From contig CM043950.1 in the NCBI GenBank assembly GCA_014529385.2, forward strand, positions 154,980,045 to 155,044,044: a stretch of DNA of 64,000 bases, given 5' to 3'. Shown here piece by piece: positions 33,394 through 42,892 of the stretch; position 1 is the stretch's first letter, and every line of letters begins with the position of its first letter. Made by a program: the position numbers and the translations under genes. The notes beneath the pieces are model-generated. The model had not been told where the DNA came from. It saw only the letters and a program-made list of their open reading frames with translations, and made no database searches. This stretch comes from Adiantum capillus-veneris (taxonomy: Eukaryota; Streptophyta; Polypodiopsida; Polypodiales; Pteridaceae).

Positions 33394-35190
33394 ATTTGAT
33401 TTAAATTTAACTCTTCATGGCCAAAACCACTTAACTTAAAACACATGGATAAACCGAAAAGCCAAATCACTATGGAGACAGTAGACACAACTCTTAATCA
33501 TTTTGTCATTGCAAAGTCATCTGAAATGATGTGAGCCTCTACAACTTCTTGAATAGCCTCCAACGCTATTGCTTGCATTTTATACTGATTTCCATAGCTT
33601 TGAAGCACCTCCTTCACCGTGTGAGCATATTTTTGATGCATGGCCATGATTCAAGTGTTAGGTTTTTTTTTTTTTTTTTTTTTTTAAAAGTGTTGAACTT
33701 TTCGGTTGTTTTCAACAGCTTCTAGATTTCAATCGGCTCCGAATCTGTCTGGGCTTGTCTCACATAAATTTGTTCATCTCATCGCGTTCTTCGACCATCA
33801 TGTGATGAGAAAAAATCATATCTTGCTCGCATTCTCCAAAAATCAATGTGCAAGTTGACAATTTATTTAAAAATGATGTAAAACATACATTTTTTACTTT
33901 TTTCTTAATCTACGGGCTCCAACGAGCATTAAAACCATGGAATCTGAAAATACTCAAAGAACCATTGTTTTTTACTGTGTTAAGGACTGTATTTCCTACA
34001 TACAAAACTTTCCCAAAATCTCGCCCTAACACCTTCAAAAGTGGCTTCCAAGGAGTGTACTCGGTCAAAATTTGAAATTGAAGAAAAACAATTAGAATGA
34101 ACTCCTAGACTATGTATAAACTTTAGAATAACCAAAATTTCCTTCAAAAACAAGTTATGCTAAAAATTTGAAAATAGACCCCCATTGGACTCCCCACAAC
34201 GATAGAAGTCAAAGGGTTCAAGGAGAGGTATGGTGTCACAAGTGCATGGTGGGAATCTCATCGAGGTTTATTCCGTCAAGATCTCTTGTACTTTATCATG
34301 TCTTCTCATGTACAATCTTACAAAAAAAAATGATACTTTAAATGACTACAAATCTTATTTAACTTATGAAACAATCTAAAATATGGTAGACCAAGAGTGC
34401 TCTTACACATCAACAAACAAAAAAGTCCAAACTTCTTCTCATTAACTTTGATAAACATACATTCGTGAACAACTTCCAAGGGGTAGTGCAATCATAGTTC
34501 TTACATCCATTCCATGACATGGTATGCTCAAGGGGTGACCTATCATATAAAAATATCTCTGGTGGGGGTGCCCTCATGTTAGGAAAGGGTGTGCTGCTGA
34601 TGAAAAGTTGTTGTATTGTCCTACTAGGGATCTCTCCATGTTAGCATAGTGATTTTTGGTGTAGTGGGAGCCACATTGCTTGAGGAGAGCTTTGTGCCAC
34701 CGTAAAAGCTTCATGTTATGCTAGTTCCTTGAGCCATTCTTGCATTAGGATGAGATTACCCACGTCTAATAAGGATGGATTTGAAGCACCTAGCTGCGAG
34801 ATGTAACAAAGAAGGCTGTTTTAGAGGAAAAGTGGTGACACTTGACCTCTCTAACCTGCACCCATTGTTTCTTGTAATGCCACTGTTTTGAGCTGAAGAG
34901 CTTGACATTCGTGCATCCACGAATGCAAAGAAGCACCTGCACCCATACACAACCAATTGCAATAGCCTAACAAGCCTACTTCTCTCCTCCCAAGATATTG
35001 AAGAACCATACACATTCGTCTCACCGACAGTATGACGATCTTGGGATGACCTCTGCTCACCCTCACGTGCGGCCTTCGGTGCAAACACCGCGGACAAGCA
35101 ATATGTACACTTTTGTTGTGCGGAGTACATGGTGGTGGAGGGATACGATTTGTGATGTCCGTGAGCACCATGGCAGTTGTTGCGTGAGGA
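33394..35190. other. Interior of TIR element, right part
   Basis: Includes a 23-bp T run (33662-33684) and several short open frames without motifs. A minus-strand stretch near 33655-33510 (MAMHQKYAHTVKEVLQSYGN...) is readable for about 49 codons, but I cannot assign it. Confidence 0.35.
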
Positions 35191-35194
35191 AGCA

Positions 35195-35430
35195 AAGAAT
35201 GAAAAGAAAGAGGGGGGAGGGAGAGGGAGGAACATGGGAGGAGAGAAGGGGGAGAGGGGGAGAGGGAGAGAGAGGGGAGGAGGAGGAGAGAAGGGGGTAG
35301 GGAGGGAGAGGAGAGGAACATGGGAGGAGAGAAGGGGGCAGAGGGGGGAGAGGGAGAGAGAGGGGAGGAGGAGGAGAGAAGGGGGTAGGGAGGGAGAGGA
35401 GAGGGAGAGAGGAGGAAGGAGGAGGAGAGA
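35195..35430. repeat. Purine-rich tandem repeat, 86-bp period
   Basis: Almost pure GGAGA/GGGAG sequence. The block starting AACATGGGAGGAGAGAAGG repeats at 35231 and 35317. The strand asymmetry keeps several frames open, but none is credible as a gene. Confidence 0.9.
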
Positions 35431-35848
35431 ACAAAGGTTTTTTTTTTGGGGGGGATTTTTTTTTGAAAAAGTGGACTTTTAGTGTTTGTAGGTTTAAAAA
35501 AATGTCAAAAAATGATTTTTTGATGTGTATATATGTTGGGAGGGAATTTTAAGTCAAAAATAAGTAAAAATAACTTTTTTGAAAAAAAGTCAAATTTTGG
35601 CTCTTAGTGACCCACGTTTTTGCTGATGTGGCCACACCCCTTTACTCCCTTCACTTTCCAAAAGCTAGAGAGAGAAAGTGACCTCTTAGGTCCACATCCT
35701 ACATGTGTCTAAAAGAAGGCTAGAAAAGTCTACTCAAAACTAACTTCTTGAATGCCCTTGTCCCCTTAACCCTACACAACATTAGCCTTAATCCCTAAAA
35801 ACTAGGATTCCTTACAAGGCCCATGCAAGGTTCATATTTCTCCTAATG

Positions 35849-36419
35849 AGCCTGCTAAGCCTAGAAAGGATTTGATGTCATGCACAGATTTGGGGGTAGG
35901 CCATGTTTTAATAGTGTCAATCTTTTGAGGGTCAACAGATATGCTTGCTTCAGAGACTATGTGGCCTAAATAATCAATGTGAGTTTGGAAAAATGTACTT
36001 TTGTCAGGATTTGCAAACAATTGGTGCTCACGCAATAGCTCAAAGACAATATGCATGTGGTTTTTGTGCTCGTGCTCATCTTAAATAAAAATCAGAATGT
36101 CATTAAAGAACACAATAACAAAGTCTTGATAATCAAGAAAGATATTTTTCATCATCCTAGCAAATGTGGCAAGTGCATTTGTGAGACCAAATGGTACAAC
36201 AATAAATTCATAATGATTAGACAGGGTACAAAATGTAGTTTTAAAAATTTTGTTGGGGTGCATACGGATCTGATGGTATCCTGATTTCAAGTCAACTTTG
36301 CTAAACATTTTTGCTCCTTGTAAGCAATTCAAGAGGTATACGTGGAATAGGATAGTGGTTTTTGATAGTGACCTTGTTTAATGCTCGATAGTTTATGCAC
36401 ATGCAAAAAGTGTTGTTTT
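35849..36419 (-). pseudogene. Chromovirus reverse transcriptase core (FFND)
   Basis: [20 protein letters not shown] at the MITE edge, then [20 protein letters not shown] and [16 protein letters not shown], then FFNDILIF, where the canonical motif is Y/F-x-D-D. The first catalytic Asp is Asn. After a TAA near 36080 the thumb continues (HMHIVFELLREHQLFANPDK ... SFLGLAG) to the TIR-element insertion. Confidence 0.88.
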
Positions 36420-36668
36420 CTTGGGGGGTTCATTGTTCAGTACCCCTTTATATAACGTGCATTCGTAGAGTATTAAAAGTTTCCCTCTTTTAACATGTCT
36501 GAATGAATAAAATGACTCCTTATTTTAAGATTTTTTGCCAAAATTGAATATAAAAACCCCTTAATTTTAATGTATCTCTGTTGAATTGCCCAAAATTTTT
36601 TCATTTTAAAGCCCCTCCTTTTGAACTCATGTTATACATTAACATGATTACATAGTGCACTCCCCAAG
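36420..36668 (-). mobile_element. 249-bp hAT-type MITE, copy 2
   Basis: Termini CTTGGGGGGTTCATTG and, in reverse complement, CTTGGGGAGTGCACTATG. Perfect 8-bp target duplication GTTGTTTT at 36412-36419 and 36669-36676. Inserted into the chromovirus RT. Homologous over its whole length to 23214-23462. Confidence 0.92.
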
Positions 36669-36960
36669 GTTGTTTTTCTTTTTGGACTAGAAGAATTTGG
36701 GAACCAAAAGGGGATGTACTAGGATGGATGAGGCCCTTGTTTAGGAGTTCGGTGATTTGTTTTTGGATTTATTGTTGGTGTAAGGGACTATGTCTATATG
36801 GTGCTCTGTGTGGAGGTTGTGAGCCTGAATAAATTTCAATTTTATGATCTAATTCACCTCAAGAGGGTGGGAGGGAAGGGGGGTAATCATTGAAAGCAAT
36901 CATCATACTGTGAGAGGAAATCATTATGTGTGTGAGAGACTGACGGTTGTGTGTGCTCCA
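36669..36960 (-). pseudogene. Chromovirus RT entry region
   Basis: In pieces the minus-strand translation gives DHKIEIYSGSQPPHRAPYRH, ITELLNKGLIHPSTSPFGSQ and ILLVQK, the conserved start of gypsy RT, reaching the MITE. Some stops are present. Nothing recognisable lies between 36961 and 37021. Confidence 0.75.
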
Positions 36961-37021
36961 CTTCAATAACTATCATAATAATCAATATCTAATTCTCCTA
37001 AATGATTTTCTCATATTAAAC

Positions 37022-37348
37022 TGATCATTTAATGTGGGGAAGTGCCAGGAGAGAAAAAGCTAGAATATTGGTTAAGCTAGCAAACCGGCCACAGTAGGGA
37101 TCCAAAGGAGGGAAAATAGGGATCCAAAGGGGGGGCCATCTACAAAAGATCCATGTGCAACAATGGGCTAAAAAGACCCTAAGGTTCAGCCCATTAAGAC
37201 TTCCAAAATGCTAAGGTTCCAAAATTCAAAGGTTGTGTCCAAAGGTCAACCCTAGGGAAAATTGGATGCTTTGTGTGTGCCCTAAAAGTCTTTGCACATC
37301 CCTACATGGGAGGGGGCGAGCCCTAAAGGTAGGGGATGAGAGAGAAAT

Positions 37349-37387
<39 letters not shown>

Positions 37388-38580
37388 CTCCCTTTACACA
37401 AAGGGAATGAGGGACACATGTCAGCTCCCTAGGCCAGATGCCCACAAGGTGTGCCCAATTTCTATTGGATGACCCTTGAAGTGGACCAATGAGAATTAAG
37501 CTAGAGTAAATCTAGTTTAATTAATTTAAAAACATTTAATAAAAGAAACCAATGAGAATTAAGTCTCCTAGAAGACTATTGGGCAGTCTCCCAAGGGGTC
37601 CAATGAGCATTCAGGAGCCCAATGGCTTGCCTGATTCCTATTGGCCAAGAGGCAAAGGGGTCCAATGAGAGTTTAGTTTAATTATTTAATTACCTAAAGC
37701 TCTCACAAAAGGGGAAAGGGGGACACATGTCAGAAGGCTATCACTTATGCTGCTTAATTGTAATTGGCTTGACTTGGGGAGGGCCAATGAGGCTTCAGCA
37801 AGAGCAATTAGCAAGAGGTCTCGCCCAAGAGAGAGAGGGGGCTGATTTTTGCAAGGCATTATCACACACACACTCACACAAGCTCATGTGTGAAGAAAGA
37901 GAAGACTATCTCTTCCCAAGCTTTAATGGAGAACTCATCACCTACTCCAAGCTTGTGAGATAGAAGCCTACATCAACACTCTCTTGGCATGTGGATGCAA
38001 ATCCAACCAAGAGCCAAGCTTCAATGCATGCTCATCTCCTCTACCAAGCTAATTACTAAGCTAAGCTATGCTACATATGAGTGATTATGTGAGAAGATGT
38101 ACATCTTTCTCGTAAGATACTTCTTCTTCCTCTTAATCTACTCTCATACCCTGCTAGCTCTCACCATCTTCGAAGGTGTGTGAGGTCTTGGGTCTGAGAA
38201 CGGGGATAAATTCAAGTTGTGTTTGTTAAAGTGTTTTGCTTAGTGCATGAAGTTTCCATCTTCATTGCACTAGCTAGTCTTGCAGGAACACAAAGAATTG
38301 TATTGTACAATGTCTCTCTTGATGGGAGAAACCATAATACAAAGCCTTTTGGAGGGGGGACCGGCTCCATGAAAATCCGGTCCTCAACTGTTGTCAATAT
38401 CTTAATTGCTCTCTCTTTTGAAAGTATTGTCGATGCTATCTAACTAGGTATTATGCTTTTTGTTGCTCTCTCCACCCAAGCACTCTTGTAATTCTCATTA
38501 GGAATCTATTCTAATGAAATGCCCACTATGTTCATGCTAATTTCTGCTACACATAAGTTATTAGGCCATTAAAATTTACA
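37022..38580 (+). repeat. 5' LTR of element 5
   Basis: The end is fixed by ...AAATTTACA at 38580, followed by a Met-tRNA primer site. The start is placed at TGATCATTTAATG by analogy with the related minus-strand LTR whose start is TGATGACTAAAG (50794). Shared features with that copy include the CCCTACAT..GAGGGGG..AGCCC block and CTTCGAAGGTGT..GAGGTCTTGGG. It contains a (CA)n tract (37350-37384) and ten CCAAT/ATTGG boxes at 37440-37800. Confidence 0.65.
37440..37800. promoter_or_regulatory. CCAAT-box cluster in LTR U3
   Basis: Ten CCAAT or ATTGG motifs in about 340 bp, mostly in the larger context CCAATGAG. The related LTR at about 50560-50610 also has ATTGGACC, CCAACCAATAGG. CCAAT boxes are known NF-Y targets; a role as enhancer here is inference. 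Confidence 0.5.
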
Positions 38581-38581
38581 T

Positions 38582-38593
38582 TGGTATCAGAGC
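38582..38593 (+). other. Primer-binding site, initiator Met-tRNA type
   Basis: TGGTATCAGAGC, one base after the LTR end. This is the standard primer site of many plant LTR retrotransposons. Confidence 0.9.
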
Positions 38594-38997
38594 ACAAGGT
38601 TTCTCTTTTCTTGCTCAAGAAGGGAGGTCCTCAAGCTAGCTACAAATGGTTGGTATTATTAATTGCCTGTGAGTAAGTAGAATAGGGATTTTTCAGCCTT
38701 GCAGTGCGCCTGCCTTTGTGCAGTTAACGGGGCATCACCGTCGAGAGCTATGGTCTTAATAGTGGAGTCCTACGGGGATTGCCTACGGCTTAACCATTAT
38801 TGAGCTATTAGAAGCTTGACAGGAGCCGGTGTTGTTTTGGTGTCGAAAGACCCTCTCTTCTATTCCTTGCAATTAATGGTATTCGAGCCGCGGGTACAGT
38901 AGCTTGAGTGCTTTTTCTAAAGGGGTAAAGAGGAGTAGCAACTAGGGCTTGAAGTGCCAAAGTACACCTAAAAAGTTTACACCTAAAAGTTGTTAGA

Positions 38998-40200
38998 ATG
39001 GCTGACAATAGTAAAGAGAGTGAAATTAATGTTGATAACTTTGATTTTGCTCATGAACAAGCTACTAATGATGCTTCAATGCTTGTTAACTATCTTGTTT
39101 CTAGGCTTCAACAAGCCATGGGCAATCCATCTCTCCAAAGTGAAGTGCAACGGCAGCTCCGTGCTCACGGGATTCTCCAAGCTCATCACCATGACGAGAG
39201 AACACCTAGGAAGCCTCCTTGTGAGACTACCAAAAGAGGTCTCTCTCCGATTCGAGAAGAAGAAGAGAATCCATATGAAGGGCTCAAGAATTTACTTCTT
39301 GATGATGCATCTCCTTCCCAAAGGAGAACTCAAGAGCCTCCACCGAAGGAACGAGAAAGAAGCGAGTCTCCCGCCACCTTGGCGGAGATGGCTACACAAA
39401 GACAGCGGGCTAAAATCTCTCCATCACCACCAAAGCGGAGAAGACCATCACACTCTTCTCCACGCCATAATTCAAAGAGGGATAATAAAAAGCAAGAGAA
39501 GAAAAAGGCGAGAAAGAGGACACCCTCTTCTCCATCTTCTTCATCCTCTTCCTCTTATGAAAGCTATGGCGAAGACGACAAAGATCAAGACAAGAAAAAG
39601 GCGAGAAAGAGGTCACCCTCTTCTCCACCTTCTGAAGAAAGTGATGGTGCAACCTTTGAACCATCAAAAAGAAGAGGCCATAGGAAATCCTATGCCGCAT
39701 GGAAGAGGTCGTCCAAGTTGAAGAAATTCAAAGAGGGAGAGAAGAGCATCTCTTTCCTTACCTATGATGGTACCTTTGGTGCTACGGACAAAGTCTTGGC
39801 CTTTATCCAACAATTCGATGCGGCGTTTGGAGATGAGGGATTCATGGAGTCCTCTAAGCTACGCCATGTAGCTATGCACTTTCAAAAGTCCGCCAGACAA
39901 TGGTGGTCTAGCCTACGAGCCAACGGTGAAGCTCCACGAACATGGAAGGCTTTAAGAGCTTCCATTATGAAGTAGTTTTTGGCCACCGATGCCAAAGACA
40001 AAGTACTCACCGAATGGCGAAGCTTAAAGCTCTCTCCCAATGAATCCATCCACAAATATGTAGACAAGTTTTGGGACTTACAACTCAAAGCCACTGTCTT
40101 CAAAAAGTTGGATTTTGGAGAGCAAAAGCAACAATTTTGTGCGGGCTTAACCGAAGAAATGGCGGAGTATGTTGAGTGGCATAAAATGGTAACAATCTTT
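38998..40200 (+). pseudogene. Element 5 gag with arginine/serine-rich tract
   Basis: 325 codons from MADNSKESEINVDNFDF. An acidic/helical N-terminus is followed by a basic Ser/Arg/Pro/Lys tract at about residues 125-235 (SPSPPKRRRPSHSS, KKARKRTPSSPSSSSSSS, KKARKRSPSSPP). The retrotransposon gag core follows (FLTYDGTFGATDKVLAFIQQ, FQKSARQWWSSL). A TAG at 39973-39975 interrupts it; the frame resumes (ATDAKDKVLTEWRSLKLSPN, CAGLTEEMAEYVEW) and ends at about 40190, where the element is truncated. No protease or pol follows. Confidence 0.8.
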
Positions 40201-41280
40201 TTGCAACATTTGTCAGCCTACTCAACGTTCTCTTCCTCATATGTGTATATATTTTTCTACGCTATTAAGTTATCTAGAGTAAATTCCCCCTCTTTGTTTA
40301 ACCTTTGTGGCGACACATACATTATACTCTTCCCAAAAATGTCACCTTAGTCATATATTTATATTACCACCCTTTTCTTTTTTGCTTTGTAAATAGAATA
40401 AGCATACAATAACCAACTATATACCCCCAAACTTTCTTACCTCTTGTGAATTAGTAGTAGAAAAATAATATATCCATCTTCCACCCCATATAGATAAATT
40501 CCCGTGGAAATCAACTCTCCACTTTTCTTTACCAAAGATTATGGTCCCTCTCTACAAGTCTTCTATGCCCCCTACATAGGTGGCCCAATATCTCTTAAGA
40601 ATATACATATAGTTTCTCTCCTTTCAAAAAAGACTCCAATTGTATATTCTTTTCACAAGAAAATAATATTGGGCCCTCCTCTATTTGTTTAAGCATCATA
40701 GCCTTTTGAAAAAGCATGATTCCCCTTGGATGCATACAAGCAAAGGGCCCATACAAGAAGACTTGGAAGCAAAAGGTTCCCTAGCCTAGTGTGGACCTTC
40801 CAAACAGAATTCCTTGGTGCATGGGCGTGAAGAATAGTCCAAATTCATATCAAACATGTTGAGAAGGTCAATTTGGCCTTTTGAAGCATGTCATTCCGAG
40901 CTACAGGTAAAAAGTTATGGTCAAAATAGTGTAAATCTGTCAGATTCGCAGCAAAAGGGAACTGTAAATCAAGTAAATCAAGAGGGTGAGATCTTATTTT
41001 CCCCCTACTCATCTTCTAGAAGAGCAATGAGTGTTCAAGGTCACTTGCATGTGATGGGACCAACCTAAAGATGCTTTCTAAATGCCAAGACAGACAAGTT
41101 GAGATACCCCGCAGGAGCCACCCGTAGGGCCTCATGGTGGGGCCCACCTACATTATGCACCCCTATGGAGCCTTCACGGTCTAAAATGATATTTTTGGTG
41201 AATAAATAGTCCCTTTTATGTCCAATATTCAATCAGTGGTCAAAGGACACTTAATTAGGTCTAATCACTTACTCTAATTA
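40201..41280. other. AT-rich sequence, probable start of element 6 LTR
   Basis: No gene recognised. A 62-codon plus-strand frame (40504-40692) has no motif. The LTR of element 6 likely begins in this stretch (TGTTGAGAAGG at 40858 is one candidate), but it cannot be placed. Confidence 0.35.
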
Positions 41281-42299
41281 AGTGTAGCATAATCCCACTC
41301 CTACACAACTATAAATACCCCCCCTTGGAGAGACTCAAGGACACACGCCTATATTTTCAACTTCATGTTGTTTTCTTGATCAATAGTAGAGAAAACCCCA
41401 ACTCTCCCTCTTTCACATCCTCCCTCCTAACCCTCCTCTTTGGAGGAAGTGCAACTCTATTCTCCACTCTTTCCATTCTACAATCTCTTACTCCATCAAC
41501 CCAATAAATCATTTGTAGCACCTCAATAACTTGTAAATACATCATGATCTCTCTCATGGTTATGTTAATGATCATGAAATCATCTTCAAAACTTTCAAGT
41601 GTCGCAATTCGTGATGGTTAGCCAGCGTCTGTCCTCCCCTTAAAAGGTGTGCGAGAAATCAAGTAAGTGTTCTATTCTCAATTTACCATTGGTTTGTTTC
41701 TCCACACTTATTCAATTGGTCTAAAGAAATTTCTCACTCCAACTCTCTTTTGCTTCATTACATATGCATGTGGCTACCTCTCATGGTGATTTTATTTGTG
41801 TCACGGCATTGCATAGATGGAGATGAGCTCTCTATGCAAAGCGTGTTAGTTTTATGTAAGTGATTCTCTTGTGTGTTTGAGAGGCAAGTCTTGTGCGCAT
41901 GATTTTTTGATGAGTGATTGAGAGAGGAAGAGTTTGGATGTATTATGGGTATTCTTATGGGGAGAAGGTGAATGCTATTCCACAAATTGCATATTTCATG
42001 CACGGCATTGGGTTGCATAATCGTTGATGGTGTTCAAGTGTCCAAAGTGTATATAGAGTAAGGGGGTTTTCAAAGTGTGTTGCTTGAGTGGGTGAGTGCA
42101 AGTGTTATTTTGATTGGTTTCCTTCTCCACTCCCAAAAGAAGGTGGTGCCCCAAGTAGTGTGCGTACCTCTTTACGAACATTTTGTGAGGGTAGGCCCAT
42201 TGGTTTGGGTTTAGAGGCCCCATTTCAAAAAGTTCGCCCTCATAAAGTGGTGCCCCCACGGAGGAACATATTTCCAAGTTACCTTCAAATTTTTTAGTG
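41281..42299 (+). other. Probable R/U5 and leader of element 6
   Basis: A TATA box (ACTATAAATACCCCCC, 41309-41324) is followed by a pyrimidine-rich leader and AATAAA (near 41501). No unequivocal primer-binding site was found before the small ORFs. Otherwise no gene is visible. Confidence 0.4.
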
Positions 42300-42511
42300 A
42301 TGAACAATGGAGTTCCCATCTATCCATTTCATTTTGCACAACACAGTAGAGTAAATGTTCACATAGATAGAAAAGTCTTTTTCCAGCAACGCATTTTTTT
42401 TTGTTTGGTGCAGAAAGACTTAGAGAAATACTGGCATCACCCAATCCAATTATACTTCCAATCATCAATTATGAAACTTCTTTTGATGTTCACCTTTTCA
42501 TTTTGTTTTAA
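42300..42511 (+). pseudogene. Small ORF A, copy 3 (70 codons with one frameshift)
   Basis: ATG at 42300 (MNNGVPIYPFHFAQHS...) reads to RKVFFQQRI. A nine-T run then carries a one-base slip, and the next frame gives LFGAERLREILASPNPIILP and IINYETSFDVHLFILF with TAA at 42509-42511. The span is 212 nt, one short of 71 codons, so the ancestral ORF had 70 residues, the same as small ORF B. It is paralogous to B (FG..RL..I..S.NP.ILP.I.Y...DV..FIL). Confidence 0.6.
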
Positions 42512-42594
42512 AGGCAGGAACAAGGAGTGGTGAAGGGGTGCTCAAGGGCCATATGAGGGAACGAGGTCTTCAAACCAACAACGAGGAGTAGCAC

Positions 42595-42807
42595 ATGAAT
42601 CACGATCAAAACAATGAACCTTTTAGGCCTATTGCTCGGCAATCCATTCATATAATCATTGCAACTAAGTTTAGGTTTCAATCTATCATAAGGAGGATAT
42701 TTGGATCCACTCGCCTCAATGAAATCAATGCTTCAATTAATCCATTTATTCTACCTATGATAAAGTACGAATTAACAATGGATGTGTACATCTTCATTTT
42801 AATGTAA
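42595..42807 (+). CDS. Small ORF B, copy 3 (70 aa, unknown)
   Basis: MNHDQNNEPFRPIARQSIHI to ...MDVYIFILM and TAA. It aligns gap-free with the copies at 12886-12674 and 19748-19536. It ends 85 nt before gag, on the same strand, in the position where some Tat/Ogre-type plant elements carry an extra ORF (known for Ogre, but there it is much larger). No domain recognised. Upstream ORF A and this ORF look like a tandem duplication of one ancestral gene. Confidence 0.65.
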   Translation: MNHDQNNEPFRPIARQSIHIIIATKFRFQSIIRRIFGSTRLNEINASINPFILPMIKYELTMDVYIFILM

Positions 42808-42892
42808 TCAGATTTATAGTGTTAATAATCTTGTGCGGCCCGTAAGAGAAAAGTTTCTTTAAAAAAAAGAGATTTCAAAAAGTCTAAACAAA

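Larger units (their letters stand above)
30060..35848. mobile_element. 5.8-kb terminal-inverted-repeat element inserted in chromovirus
   Basis: Left end CATTAGGAAAAATATGAACC (30060-30079); the reverse complement of the right end (35848) is CATTAGGAGAAATATGAACC. Similarity continues weakly further in (GGGCC, then GGGATTAAGG.TAAT). The chromovirus reading frame stops at GLAG on one side and resumes at FYKKIVKNFS on the other, so the ends define a clean insertion. A clear target duplication is not visible. No transposase was recognised; the interior holds AT-rich sequence, a 322-bp tandem array with hairpins and a purine-rich tandem repeat. The superfamily is unassigned. Confidence 0.7.
28021..36960 (-). 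mobile_element. Chromovirus (gypsy element 4) pol, split by two insertions
   Basis: On the minus strand: RT entry (36890-36669), MITE insertion, RT core (36419-35849), 5.8-kb TIR element, RNase H (30059-29611), integrase (29329-28570) and chromodomain (28330-28021). Flanking pol sequence joins sensibly across each insertion. gag, protease and both LTRs are missing or not recognised. Confidence 0.88.

Noticed and set aside
33510-33655. Minus-strand stretch with a histone-H3-like ALEAIQEVVEAH segment
   Set aside because: Only about 17 residues resemble the H3 helix; flanking residues do not fit and there is no supporting context.
34756-35482. Several long frames on both strands, Pro/Ser- or Gly/Arg-rich
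   Set aside because: They come from the purine-rich 86-bp tandem repeat; composition is driven by the repeat.
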